DNA from: Pseudomonadota bacterium
Lineage (GTDB): Bacteria > Pseudomonadota > Alphaproteobacteria > Sphingomonadales > Sphingomonadaceae
Direction: 5' to 3'
Length of the DNA stretch: 64,000 nt
NCBI GenBank assembly: GCA_023423655.1
Contig: JAFAFE010000005.1
Coordinates: 372,001-436,000, forward strand
The translations under genes were made by a program, and so were the position numbers. The notes beneath the pieces were generated by a model. The model saw only the letters and a program-made list of their open reading frames with translations, did not search any database and was not told the origin of the DNA. Within the stretch, counting starts at the first letter, position 1. Each line of letters opens with the position of its first letter. Shown piece by piece: positions 1 through 9,136 of the stretch.

Positions 1-221
1 CTCATCACATAGCGCGATTGGATGCCGCTCGCCTTTTCGATAAATTCGACCGAGCTGGGCTGGAGCGCCTCGACCTTCCCTGCGGCAATCGCGTCGGCAT
101 TGGCGCTATTATGAGCGTCCACAAAGCGGTTGAAGCTTTCGACCAACTCTTCGTTCGAAATGCTTTCGGGCGGTGTAAACAGGCCGGTTGCGGAAATAAC
201 GGGGGTGGCGGGGGAGGTCAT
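1..221 (-). CDS. 3-oxoacyl-ACP synthase III (FabH)-like protein, N-terminal part
   Basis: The gene is cut by the left window edge, so only the first 73 residues are visible, starting at an ATG at 221. They read MTSPATPVISATGLFTP and continue to a SGIQSRYVM segment. An 'ATGLFTPP..ISNEELV' opening and a 'K.SGI.SRYV' motif are typical of thiolase-fold FabH/OleA-like ketosynthases, which condense acyl-CoA or acyl-ACP with malonyl-ACP. The active-site Cys-His-Asn region lies outside the window, so the branch (FabH, OleA-like or secondary-metabolite KAS III) cannot be decided. The insert between ISNEELV and the SGIQSRYV segment (about residues 30-60) looks longer than in short FabH proteins. Confidence 0.7.
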   Translation of the reverse strand, partial: MTSPATPVISATGLFTPPESISNEELVESFNRFVDAHNSANADAIAAGKVEALQPSSVEFIEKASGIQSRYVM

Positions 222-460
222 TATTTGCTTTCCATTTGCCAAATTGCGCCAAAATCGCAGAAAACTGTTGCTCCCTAGACACAGGGTAAAGCCCTTGCAA
301 GCCGCAACTGGTGAACAGGAGTTGCATCACCCGATAACCGCTTGTTAACCATGGGCCACGCATAACAGGACTGTGGGCGGGGGCTTATGGACCTAAAGCG
401 GCGGAACTGTCCGCACCATAGATAGCCCCGAGCGTCGCCCGCAGGATTGGAGGCCACGCG

Positions 461-1012
461 ATGACTATCGGTTCCAAACCCGCCAACGGAGATTTCGCCC
501 TCGCCGAAATGCGCGAATTTGCGAATTTTCCGCCCGCCACCCAACGTTATATCCGCCGCTCGCTTGACGTCGGGCTGGAGCGCGACGATGCGCTGGCCCT
601 GTGGTCGCGTGACGAGGTAGAGGCGACCAATATTCGCGTGCAGGCGAAAATCTACCGCCGCCTCAACGATTTGCGCGACATCATTCCCGAAGATAGCGGA
701 CTGGCCGCGATTGAACCCTTTATGGCTCCGCTCATTACCTTGTCGGCTTTTGACTTGGGGCAGAACCGGCTGGGCAGTTTCGGGGCTTATCGCTTCCTTT
801 ACGAACGGCTGCTCGGAGCCGCAGCACGGCCTTGGCTGCCCGCCGCTTTTTGTGCCGCAGCGGCGTTGCCGCATCTGCACCCCGAAAAGCGGCGCGAATT
901 GCTCCAGTCGATCAGCGAGGCGGCGGCGACCGCACCCGGCTGGTCGTATCGCGAACCGGCTTTCTACCCGCATTGGGTCGAAAAAGTGGATGAGGCCAAG
1001 CCCGCGCATTGA
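461..1012 (+). CDS. hypothetical protein, 183 aa
   Basis: I do not recognise this protein. The ATG start is supported by a GGAGG ribosome-binding site 7 bases upstream. The sequence is soluble and mostly helical by eye, with no signal peptide and no membrane segment. Residues 20-70 are rich in charged residues (RYIRRSLDVGLERDDALAL and following), and the C-terminal part contains an HLHPEKRRELLQSI segment. An open frame on the opposite strand covers the same region, but the plus-strand frame has the better ribosome-binding site and the codon composition of the neighbouring genes. It is divergent from the FabH-like gene, with a 240-base gap. Confidence 0.6.
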   Translation: MTIGSKPANGDFALAEMREFANFPPATQRYIRRSLDVGLERDDALALWSRDEVEATNIRVQAKIYRRLNDLRDIIPEDSGLAAIEPFMAPLITLSAFDLGQNRLGSFGAYRFLYERLLGAAARPWLPAAFCAAAALPHLHPEKRRELLQSISEAAATAPGWSYREPAFYPHWVEKVDEAKPAH

Positions 1013-1031
1013 GGCCGCCTCCCGCTAACCG

Positions 1032-1301
1032 TCAGGCAAGCTCTGCCGCGTCGGGATGTTTTTCAACATAGCCTGCGACAAAGGAACATGTCGGGATAAT
1101 CTTGCCGCCCTGCGCCTTCACATCGGCGAGCGCGCCCGCGACCAGTTTCGAGCCGATGCCGCGCCCGCCCAATTCGGGCGGCACCACCGTATGGTTGAAA
1201 TCCCACACATCGCCTTGGCGCACATAAGCGGCAAAAGCAGTGTGGCCATCAACGTCCATTTCATAGCGGCTCTTGGTTTCGTTATTGGTCACATCCATCA
1301 T
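1032..1301 (-). CDS. small GNAT-family N-acetyltransferase (YjdJ/COG2388-like)
   Basis: This 89-residue protein matches the minimal GNAT domain of the COG2388 type. It has an N-terminal strand pair (SRYEMDVDGHTAFAAYV), the FNHTVVPPELGGRGIGSKL segment that forms the acetyl-CoA pyrophosphate-binding loop (GGRGIGSKL, a variant of R/Q-x-x-G-x-G/A), and a terminal PTCSFVAGYVEKHP motif with the Cys typical of this small family. Its substrate is unknown; proteins of this type are predicted acetyltransferases. The ATG at 1301 has an AGGAG site 5 bases upstream. It stands alone between two unrelated genes. Confidence 0.85.
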   Translation of the reverse strand: MMDVTNNETKSRYEMDVDGHTAFAAYVRQGDVWDFNHTVVPPELGGRGIGSKLVAGALADVKAQGGKIIPTCSFVAGYVEKHPDAAELA

Positions 1302-1346
1302 TAAAACTCCTGAATAATTTCCTTTTCAACCGCTTGGGCGGACAAG

Positions 1347-1417
1347 GGTTCCGACAGGGTGGTTCCGACAGGCTGGTTCAGATGCAATGCCCGTCAGGTG
1401 AAATGCCCTTCAGGTGA
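1347..1417. repeat. two adjacent short tandem duplications (14 bp and 16 bp)
   Basis: GGTTCCGACAGGGT at 1347-1360 is repeated at 1361-1374 with one mismatch. AATGCCCGTCAGGTGA at 1386-1401 is repeated at 1402-1417 with one mismatch. The second pair spans the stop codon of the minus-strand hydrolase-reductase gene and so duplicates its end. Confidence 0.8.
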
Positions 1418-2633
1418 AATGGAGACGGCGATATTTGCCCCGGAAATAGAGCAACGGGTCGCGGCGCGGTTCAAACTGCGCTTTCAACACCTGCCCCACC
1501 AAAATCACATGGTCGCCACCATCGTGCATTTCGTGGCGCTTACATTCAAAGCTGGTGAGCGAGCCGGTGAGGACGGGCGACCCGAACTCGCCATGCGTCC
1601 AAGGGGTTTCGCCAAAGCGGTCCTCGCCGCGCCGCGCAAAACGGTCGGAGGCGGGCTGCTGGCCGATTTGCAGCACATTGACCGCGAAATATTCATTGTC
1701 ACGCAGCGCAGGCAGGCTCGATGCCCCGTTGGCAATGCACACCAGCAGTAATGGCGGGTCGAGCGATACCGAGGTGAAGCTGTTCGCGGTCAGCCCCACC
1801 GGATTGCCGTCGCCATCATAGGTGGTGACAATCGTCACGCCGGTCGCAAAACAGCCAAGCGCATCGCGCAAGGTGCGCGCGTCCGATCCTGCGCGGAATT
1901 CAGGCGTAACGCGCGGCACGCGGCGCTCCAGAAAATCGAGCAGCGCGCCGTTAAATTCTTCGGGCCGGTCGGCGGCGACCATATGCCCCGCCCCTTCTAT
2001 TTCGACAAATTCATTGTCGGGAAGAAGATCGACAAATTTTTCCGCCGCCCCGTGGGTGGTAAATTTGGACTCGGCCCCCCTGATGAACAGCAAAGGCAAT
2101 TTGAGCGTCGGCGCGGCGCGCATCACATGGGCGCGCACAAGGTCCAGATCCATATCTTTAAGGAAAGCCGGATCCCAGTCGAGCCGGTCCGCTGCCTGTC
2201 CCGATTGCGCTTCAATCCGCGCGGCAAGTGTTGCAATGCTCGCATCATCGAGCGGCAGCGCGTCAACCACGACAAGCCCCGTCGCAAGATTGGCCCCATC
2301 TTCTTCGAGCGCGGCCAAGGCGACCCAGCCCGATACGGACGCGGCCACAATTACGGGGCGCGAGGCCATCGCCCCCAGCACCATGCGCAGATCGGCGACA
2401 TAGGCGTCAAAATCATAACGGCCATCGGCGGGCCGTTCGCTTTCGCCATGCCCGCGCTGGTCGAGATTGATGACGCGGCGGCCTGCGCGAGCCAATTCTT
2501 CGGCCACGTCGGTCCACATCGCGCGCGTATGGGTGCCGGCATGGAGCAACAGCACCGCAGGCGCATCTTCATCGCCAAAACTGTCGGCGGCAAGGGTGAT
2601 GCCGCCAAATCCGGTGAATTTCAAATCACTCAT
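1410..2633 (-). CDS. alpha/beta-hydrolase fused to flavin reductase domain
   Basis: This 407-residue protein carries two enzymes in one chain. Residues 1-237 are an alpha/beta-hydrolase: HAGTHTRAMW forms the oxyanion region, LDQRGHGES follows, and a C-terminal GAGHMVAADRPEEF segment supplies the catalytic histidine (H217). The nucleophile elbow reads AASVSG instead of GxSxGG, with S99 the likely nucleophile, and the usual acid after strand 7 is not obvious. Residues 245-407 are a flavin reductase-like (HpaC/ActVB-type) FMN-binding split barrel: LRDALGCFATGVTIVTT, then GLTANSFTSVSLDPPLLLVCI, ending in FRGKYRRLHF. Such reductases feed reduced flavin to two-component monooxygenases, but none is adjacent here. 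The role is inferred to be degradation of an aromatic or ester substrate. Confidence 0.85.
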   Translation of the reverse strand: MSDLKFTGFGGITLAADSFGDEDAPAVLLLHAGTHTRAMWTDVAEELARAGRRVINLDQRGHGESERPADGRYDFDAYVADLRMVLGAMASRPVIVAASVSGWVALAALEEDGANLATGLVVVDALPLDDASIATLAARIEAQSGQAADRLDWDPAFLKDMDLDLVRAHVMRAAPTLKLPLLFIRGAESKFTTHGAAEKFVDLLPDNEFVEIEGAGHMVAADRPEEFNGALLDFLERRVPRVTPEFRAGSDARTLRDALGCFATGVTIVTTYDGDGNPVGLTANSFTSVSLDPPLLLVCIANGASSLPALRDNEYFAVNVLQIGQQPASDRFARRGEDRFGETPWTHGEFGSPVLTGSLTSFECKRHEMHDGGDHVILVGQVLKAQFEPRRDPLLYFRGKYRRLHFT

Positions 2634-3146
2634 GCCCGAAAATTCCGCTCGTCCATTTTCCTGATGTGGCCTGTCGGGACGATAAAGTCACCCCCGCTTG
2701 ATAGATGATTTCGCGTCGGGCCGGCCGAGAATGGCCCCCTTGCGACACAAGATATTGTGATGGGACGTGCGCCATCATTAAAATCCCGCATTTCTGCCAA
2801 AAACACCCTCTTAGCTTCGCAAAGTTCGGGCAAATCGGCAATTTTTTTCCGCCCTTCCAGCTACCATATATAGATATGCGCCTCCTCCTCTGCGCGCCCG
2901 CTTTACCATATGACACACTCCTTTCGCCGCAGATTATCCCGCGACATATTGTCGTTCCGCCGCCGAAGAGTGGGACGGTGACGCGGCGTAGGACAGAATT
3001 TTATTGAACATGAAGGCGCGATAGAAGCGTCGCCCACAGGTTGCATTTGTAAACAAGTGATTTATAGCGTCGGACGGGGAGAATTCACGTTGGCCGGACG
3101 CGAGCTATTGCCCGCGGACGTTTGAACAGTTGCGAGTTTTTCCTTT
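2634..3146. other. intergenic region, no gene seen
   Basis: These 513 bases separate the minus-strand hydrolase-reductase gene from the plus-strand efflux operon, so they should hold two divergent promoters. Short open frames occur on both strands, but none has a convincing ribosome-binding site or recognisable protein. I see no clear operator, and no efflux regulator gene is encoded next to the operon. Confidence 0.5.
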
Positions 3147-4328
3147 ATGCTGCATAAACGTATGCAACCATTTTCCCTGATTATTCCATTGGTTGCCGTT
3201 TCACTCAGCGCCTGTTCGGCCCAAGGCGACGCGAACAAGAAACAAGGTGGCCCCGCGCAGGTCGGCTATATCATCGTCGCCGAACAAGCGGTGCCGATCA
3301 CCACCACCTTGGGCGGCCGCACGGTCGCGTTTGAAACCAGCGAAGTGCGCCCGCAGGTCAACGGCCTCATCCGCAAGCGGCTGTTCACCCAAGGCAGCTA
3401 TGTGCGCGCGGGCCAGCCCTTATATGAAATTGACGCCAGCCTCTATCGCGCAGCCGCCGAGCAAGCGAACGCCAATCTGGCAAGCGCCAATGCGAGCGCG
3501 CAGGCCGCAGACGAAAAGGCGCAACGGCTGAAGCCGCTCGCCGAAATGCAGGCGGTCGCCGAACAGGATTATACCGATGCGCGCGCACAGGCCCGCGTTG
3601 CCCGCGCGGCGGTCGCGCAAAATGCGGCCGCGCTCAAAACCGCGCAGATCAATTTGCGTTACACTACCATATCCGCGCCGATCAGCGGGCGCATCGGCCG
3701 CTCGCTCGCCACCCCCGGCGCGCTGGTCAGCGCCAATCAGACCAATGCGCTCGCGGTCATCGAGCGCACCGACCCCATCTATGTCGATATGCAGCAATCG
3801 AGCGCGGAACTGACGCGGCTGCGCCAATCACTCGCGAGCGGCGGGGTCGGCCAAGGCAGCACCGCTGTGCGGCTGAAGCTCGATGACGGCAGCGATTACG
3901 GCTTTACCGGCACGGTCGAATTTTCCGAAATGACGGTCAATGAACAGACCGGCACCGTGACCTTGCGCGCGCGTTTCCCCAATCCGAAGGGGATGTTGCT
4001 GCCCGGCATGTTCGTGACCGCCTTGTTCGATCAGGCGATTAATCCCGCCGCTATCCTTGTGCCGCAATCGGCGGTGCTGCGCGATTTTGACGGGTCGGCC
4101 TTTGTCTATCTGGCGGGCAGCGACAATAAGGCGGTGCGGCGCAAAATTAATGCCGAGCGCACGGTCGGGACCAATTGGGTGGTGACCGGCGGGCTTAAAT
4201 CGGGCGAACGCGTGATTACGCAAGGGCTCGGCACTTTGAAGCAGGGGGCGAATATCAAGGCGGTTCCGGCAAGCAGCCCGCAACGGGTCGGCGCGTCGGC
4301 CAACACTGCCAAAGCATCGGATAAATAA
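3147..4328 (+). CDS. RND efflux periplasmic adaptor (membrane fusion lipoprotein)
   Basis: This 393-residue protein is the AcrA/MexA-type adaptor linking the inner-membrane pump to the outer-membrane channel. It has a lipoprotein signal with lipobox LSAC at residues 20-23, so it is predicted to be anchored to the inner membrane. The first barrel-sandwich half (VRPQVNGLIRKRLFTQGSYV) is at about 67-86, an alpha-helical hairpin follows to about 165, and the second lipoyl half is ISAPISGRIGRSLATPG. A beta-barrel and membrane-proximal domain (GTVTLRARFPNPKGMLLPGM) complete the fold. An in-frame ATG at 3162 is an alternative start, and neither has a strong ribosome-binding site. It is the first gene of a three-gene operon. 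Confidence 0.95.
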   Translation: MLHKRMQPFSLIIPLVAVSLSACSAQGDANKKQGGPAQVGYIIVAEQAVPITTTLGGRTVAFETSEVRPQVNGLIRKRLFTQGSYVRAGQPLYEIDASLYRAAAEQANANLASANASAQAADEKAQRLKPLAEMQAVAEQDYTDARAQARVARAAVAQNAAALKTAQINLRYTTISAPISGRIGRSLATPGALVSANQTNALAVIERTDPIYVDMQQSSAELTRLRQSLASGGVGQGSTAVRLKLDDGSDYGFTGTVEFSEMTVNEQTGTVTLRARFPNPKGMLLPGMFVTALFDQAINPAAILVPQSAVLRDFDGSAFVYLAGSDNKAVRRKINAERTVGTNWVVTGGLKSGERVITQGLGTLKQGANIKAVPASSPQRVGASANTAKASDK

Positions 4329-4332
4329 GCCC

Positions 4333-7300
4333 ATGTCCCGCATTTTCATCGAGCGTCCGATTTTTGCATGGGTGCTGGCGATTATCGTCATGCTGGGCGG
4401 GCTGGGCGCGTTGCGCGCGCTCCCCATAGAGCAATATCCCGACATTGCGCCGACGCAGATTAATATCCGCGCTTCCTATCCCGGTGCCTCTGCCGAAACG
4501 ATCGAAAATAGCGTAACGCAGATTTTGGAGCAGCAGCTTTCGGGCATTGACGGCCTGCTCTATTTCAGTTCGCAATCCTCTTCGCGCGGGTCGGCAGGGA
4601 TTACCGCGATTTTCGCCAAAGGCACCGACCCCGACATTGCGCAGGTGCAGGTGCAAAACGCGATCCAGTCGGCGGTGTCGCGGATGCCGCAACAGGTGCA
4701 AAGCCAGGGCGTGCGCGTAACCAAGTCCAATTCGGACTCGCTCTTGCTGGTCGCGGTTTATGACACGACCGACACCCGCTCCAATCAGGATGTGTCGGAC
4801 TTTCTAACCTCCAATGTACAAGACCCGCTCTCGCGCGTCGATGGCGTGGGCGATGTCAATGTGTTCGGCGCGCCGCACGCGATGCGCATCTGGCTCAACC
4901 CGCAAAAGCTCGCCGCTGTCTCGCTCATGCCGGGCGATGTGGTGTCTGCCATCAGCGCGCAGAATAGCGAAGTCGCGGCGGGCGAAGTCGGCGGCACCCC
5001 TGCCCCCGAAGGCCAGCTTTTGAACGCCACCGTCACCGCGCAATCGCGGATGCAGACGGTCGAACAGTTTGAAAATATCATTTTGAAAACCCTGTCCGAT
5101 GGCTCGTCGGTGCGGATTAAAGATATTGCGCGGGTCGAGATTGGCGCGGAAAATTACAGCAATATCAGCCGCGTCAACGGCCATCCGGGCGCAGGGATGC
5201 TGATTTCGCTGTCGCCCGGCGCCGATGCGCTCAAGACCGCGGATCTGGTCAAGGCGCGGCTGGAGGGGCTGGCCGCCGATTTCCCCGATGGGCTCAGCTA
5301 CACCTATGCCAATGATTCCACCGCCTTCATCAAATTGTCGGTGAGCGAGGTGCAAAAGGCGCTGTTCGAAGCGATTTTGCTCGTGGTCGTGGTGATGTTC
5401 GTGTTCCTGCAAAGTTGGCGCGCAACGCTCATCCCGACCATTGCGGTGCCGGTCGTGCTGCTCGGCACCTTTGCGATATTTTATATAGCCGGGTTCAGCA
5501 TCAATACGCTGACCCTGTTCGGGCTGGTGCTGGCCATCGGCCTCCTCGTCGATGACGCGATTGTCGTGGTTGAAAATGTCGAGCGGTTGATGGAGGAAAA
5601 TCCCGGCATGTCGCCGCGCGAGGCGACTATCCAGTCGATGAAGGAATTGCAGGTCGCGCTGATCGCGATTGCGCTGGTCTTGTCGGCGGTGTTCCTGCCA
5701 ATGGCCTTTTTCGGCGGATCGACCGGCGTGATTTACCGGCAATTTTCAATCACCATCGTGTCGGCGATGGCGCTGTCGGTGCTGGTCGCGCTGATTTTAA
5801 GCCCCGCGCTCACCTCAACCTTGCTCAAGTCCAATCACGGGTCGCAAGGCAAAAGCCGCTTTCCGCGTGTCAAGCAATGGGGCGAGCGCGCGAAAATCTG
5901 GTTCAACACCCGCTTTGACCGCACGGTCAACCGCTATGCCGACAATGTCGCTTATGTGGTCGACCGTAAATGGATTTTCCTTGCCATTTATGCGGTGCTT
6001 CTCGGCCTGCTCGCTTTCCTCTTCCTGCGGCTCCCCACCGGCTTTTTACCCAATGAGGATCAGGGTCGCGTATCGGTCCAGTTCCGCCTCCCCACCGGCG
6101 CAACACAGGCGCGCACCTTGGAAGTGCGCAACGAAATCGAAAAATTTCTGCTGACCCATGAAAAGGCCAATATCGGCGCGCTGTTCCTCATGGCCGGTGG
6201 CGGCGGCGGCAATGCGTCGGGGCAGAATACCGGCCAAGGCTTCCTCAATCTGGTCGATTGGGACGAGCGGCCCGGCAAGGAAAATACCGCCGACGCGATT
6301 GCGGAACGTATCCGCGAGGCCACGCGCGGGCTGCGCGATGCCCAAGTGTTCGCGCTGGTGCCGGGCGCGGTACGCGGCCTTGGCGATTCTTCGGGCTTCA
6401 CGATGGAATTGCAGAACCGCAGCGGGATGAGCCGCGAAGATTTTGTCGCCGCGCGCGATAAGTTGGTCGATATGGCCAATGCCAATCCGCGCCTTTCCAA
6501 CGTGCGGTTAAGCGATTTGCCGGACTTGGCCTCGCTCAAGATCGACATCGATACACAGCGACTTTCCGCTTACGGCCTCAATGATAGCGATGTGAATTCC
6601 ACGCTCTCGACCGCATGGGGCGGGCGTTATGTGAATGATTTCCTCGACAAGGGCCGCGTCAAGCGCGTCTATGTCCAAGGCGATGCGCCGTTCCGTTCCA
6701 AGCCCGAAGATCTGGGCCAATGGTATGTGCGCTCCTCCGATGGCGGCATGTCCCCCTTTTCGGCCTTTTCCAGCATCAGTTGGGCCACCACGCCCAGCAC
6801 CACCTCGCGCTTCCAGGGCGTCCCCGCCTTTGAAATTTCCGGCCAGCCTGCAGCGGGCGTGAGTTCGGGTGATGCGATGGACGAAATGGAAGCGATGGCG
6901 GCGCAAATCCCCGGCACCAGCGTCGCTTGGGCGGGCTCCTCCTACCAGCAGCGCCTGTCATCGGGCCAAGCGCCCTTGCTCTATGGCCTGTCGCTGCTCG
7001 TCGTATTCCTGTGCCTTGCCGCGCTCTATGAAAGCTGGTCGATCCCCTTTGCGGTGATGCTGGTCATTCCGTTGGGGCTGGTCGGCGCAGTGTTTGCGGT
7101 CAATTTGCGCGGGCTGGAAAATGACGTCTATCTCCAGATCGGCCTGCTCACCACCATGGGGCTGGCGGCCAAAAACGCGATCCTGATGATCGAATTTGCC
7201 GAGCAGGAAGAAAAGAAGGGCAAGCGGGTTATCGAAGCCGCGATTTCTGCCGCGCGTATCCGTTTGCGCCCGATTTTGATGACCAGCTTTGCGTTCATCT

Positions 7301-7539
7301 TTGGCGTGCTGCCCTTGGCGCTAGCGAGCGGGGCGGGCGCGAACAGCCGTGTTGCGATCGGCACGTCGGTGATTGGCGGGATGCTGACCGCGACCCTGCT
7401 CGCAATTTTCTTCATCCCGCTTTTCTTCGTGCTGGTGCGGCGCGGCGTGCGCGACGGTGTTGCGGCGCTGCGCCAACGGTTCGGCAAGAAGCGGGGCGAT
7501 AGCGGCGACACCGGCGAGACTGGAGAGGCCATAGCATGA
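4333..7539 (+). CDS. RND multidrug efflux permease (AcrB/MexB, HAE1 family)
   Basis: This 1068-residue proton-driven trimeric pump subunit has full family length. Key features are the opening MSRIFIERPIFAWVLAIIVM, the transmembrane-4 aspartate pair in GLLVDDAIVVVENVER (D407 and D408, the proton relay positions of AcrB), and the transmembrane-10 lysine in TTMGLAAKNAILMIEFAEQ (K947). Both large periplasmic loops are intact. The C-terminus is a short charged cytoplasmic tail with a GDSGDTGETGEA stretch. It starts 4 bases after the adaptor gene and overlaps the outer-membrane factor gene by an ATGA. The substrate cannot be told from sequence; the family exports hydrophobic and amphiphilic drugs, solvents and bile salts. 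Confidence 0.97.
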   Translation: MSRIFIERPIFAWVLAIIVMLGGLGALRALPIEQYPDIAPTQINIRASYPGASAETIENSVTQILEQQLSGIDGLLYFSSQSSSRGSAGITAIFAKGTDPDIAQVQVQNAIQSAVSRMPQQVQSQGVRVTKSNSDSLLLVAVYDTTDTRSNQDVSDFLTSNVQDPLSRVDGVGDVNVFGAPHAMRIWLNPQKLAAVSLMPGDVVSAISAQNSEVAAGEVGGTPAPEGQLLNATVTAQSRMQTVEQFENIILKTLSDGSSVRIKDIARVEIGAENYSNISRVNGHPGAGMLISLSPGADALKTADLVKARLEGLAADFPDGLSYTYANDSTAFIKLSVSEVQKALFEAILLVVVVMFVFLQSWRATLIPTIAVPVVLLGTFAIFYIAGFSINTLTLFGLVLAIGLLVDDAIVVVENVERLMEENPGMSPREATIQSMKELQVALIAIALVLSAVFLPMAFFGGSTGVIYRQFSITIVSAMALSVLVALILSPALTSTLLKSNHGSQGKSRFPRVKQWGERAKIWFNTRFDRTVNRYADNVAYVVDRKWIFLAIYAVLLGLLAFLFLRLPTGFLPNEDQGRVSVQFRLPTGATQARTLEVRNEIEKFLLTHEKANIGALFLMAGGGGGNASGQNTGQGFLNLVDWDERPGKENTADAIAERIREATRGLRDAQVFALVPGAVRGLGDSSGFTMELQNRSGMSREDFVAARDKLVDMANANPRLSNVRLSDLPDLASLKIDIDTQRLSAYGLNDSDVNSTLSTAWGGRYVNDFLDKGRVKRVYVQGDAPFRSKPEDLGQWYVRSSDGGMSPFSAFSSISWATTPSTTSRFQGVPAFEISGQPAAGVSSGDAMDEMEAMAAQIPGTSVAWAGSSYQQRLSSGQAPLLYGLSLLVVFLCLAALYESWSIPFAVMLVIPLGLVGAVFAVNLRGLENDVYLQIGLLTTMGLAAKNAILMIEFAEQEEKKGKRVIEAAISAARIRLRPILMTSFAFIFGVLPLALASGAGANSRVAIGTSVIGGMLTATLLAIFFIPLFFVLVRRGVRDGVAALRQRFGKKRGDSGDTGETGEAIA

Positions 7540-8945
7540 CCGTGAAGCCGCTTTTGCTCATTGCCCCTGCGCTGATGCTCGCAGGTTGTTCGATGGCGCC
7601 CAAAACCGTGCTGCCCGCCCCGCCGGTGCCCGAAAGCTGGCCGGTCGGCGATGCCTATCTGAAACAGAGCGAGGCCGCGCTCCCGATATTATCTTATAAG
7701 AGCGTGTTTACCGACCCGCGCTTGCAAAATCTGGTCGAACAGGCGCTCGCCAATAATCGCGACCTTAAAGTCGCTTATGCCAATGTCGCCGCCGCAAAGG
7801 CACAAGCGCGCATCAGCCGCGCGGCGCAATTTCCGGACCTTGGCGTGACGGGCGGCGCAGGGATTTCCGGCACCGGATCGGACAGCAGCGGCGATTTTTC
7901 CGTACGCGGTGGCGTTTCCGCTTTCGAGCTGGACCTGTTCGGCAAGCTTGCCAACGCCAATGCCGCCGACCGCGACCGCGCGCTTTCGACCGAAGCCGCC
8001 GCGCGCACCGTGCGCCTCGCCATGATTGCCGATCTTGCCGCCGCCTGGGCGATCTATGGCGCGGACCGCGACCTTTTGGCCATTGCCGAAGATACCGCGA
8101 AAAATGCGCGCGAGAGCGTCACCCTCACCCGCGCACGCTTGCAAGGCGGCATTGCCCCGCGGTCGGACCTGCGTCAGGCCGAGCAGATATTGGCGACCGC
8201 CGAAGATGCGATTGCCCAGCAACGCACCGCGCTGGCGCAAGATGAAAATCTCGTCCGGCTTCTTGTGGGGTCCGATTTTGACCGCGCATTGCTCCCCGCC
8301 AGCCTTGATGAAGTGACGCCCGCCATTGTCGCGCTTCCCGCTGGCACCAGCTCGGACATATTGCTGCGCCGCCCCGATATTATCGAGGCCGAATATCAAT
8401 TACGCGCCGCCAATGCCGATATTGGCGTTGCGCGCGCGCGGATGTTCCCCTCCATCTCGCTCACCGGCCTGTTGGGACTGGCGAGCGATGCGCTGGGCGG
8501 CTTATTCAAAAGCGGCGCGTTCAACTATTCGGCGGGCGCAAATGTGAGCGCGTCCATCTTCGATTTTGGCGGCAGACGCGCAGGCGTTGCGGTGAGCGAA
8601 GCCCAGCGCGATGCCGCGCTTGCCGGCTATGAACGCGCAATCCAGACCGCGTTTCGCGACATTGCCGATACGCTGGCCGTCCAAGGCACCATCGCCGAGC
8701 GCGTGCGCGCCGCCGCCGCCAATACCGATGCGGCACAGGATTCAGCCAATCTCGCCGCCGCGCGCTATCGGGGCGGCATTGAAAGCTTTCTCGACAATCT
8801 CGACGCCCAGCGCAGCCTCTATAGCGCACGCCGCAGCGAAACCGGCACCCGCCTCCTGCTCGCCCAATCGCGCATCGCCCTGTTCCGCGCGTTGGGCGGC
8901 GACAGTGCCACAGCGGCCCCTGCTACCCCCACGCCGGAGCAATAA
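7536..8945 (+). CDS. RND efflux outer-membrane channel lipoprotein (OprM/NodT family)
   Basis: This 469-residue TolC-type outer-membrane factor has a lipobox at LAGC, with Cys18. Two outer-membrane efflux repeats are recognisable: residues about 60-260 (NNRDLKVAYANVAAAKAQAR) and about 270-455, which includes the conserved LLRRPDIIEAEYQLRAANADI segment and FPSISLTGLLGLAS. The start codon overlaps the stop of the pump gene (ATGA), so the three proteins should be co-translated and assemble as one tripartite pump. No transcriptional regulator is adjacent on either side. Confidence 0.96.
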   Translation: MTVKPLLLIAPALMLAGCSMAPKTVLPAPPVPESWPVGDAYLKQSEAALPILSYKSVFTDPRLQNLVEQALANNRDLKVAYANVAAAKAQARISRAAQFPDLGVTGGAGISGTGSDSSGDFSVRGGVSAFELDLFGKLANANAADRDRALSTEAAARTVRLAMIADLAAAWAIYGADRDLLAIAEDTAKNARESVTLTRARLQGGIAPRSDLRQAEQILATAEDAIAQQRTALAQDENLVRLLVGSDFDRALLPASLDEVTPAIVALPAGTSSDILLRRPDIIEAEYQLRAANADIGVARARMFPSISLTGLLGLASDALGGLFKSGAFNYSAGANVSASIFDFGGRRAGVAVSEAQRDAALAGYERAIQTAFRDIADTLAVQGTIAERVRAAAANTDAAQDSANLAAARYRGGIESFLDNLDAQRSLYSARRSETGTRLLLAQSRIALFRALGGDSATAAPATPTPEQ

Positions 8946-9136
8946 GCCCCTCCGCCTTTTTGTCGCGATACGCGGCGCGCGTCTTGCCGCGCCTCCCCCA
9001 TATCTCCGCATATATAATGCAAGCCGGTGACGGGCCATAAGCGCAGCCATTTTACGCGCTTCATAGGCCCCTGTTCTTGGAAGCCATGCGCTTGCCAAGC
9101 CCGCTTTACATCCATTCCTATTATAGGTGCATGGGT

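Noticed and set aside
2626..3007. Small open frames between the fusion enzyme and the efflux operon, considered as a missing efflux regulator
   Set aside because: No helix-turn-helix or other motif is present, and the frames overlap on both strands with poor starts.
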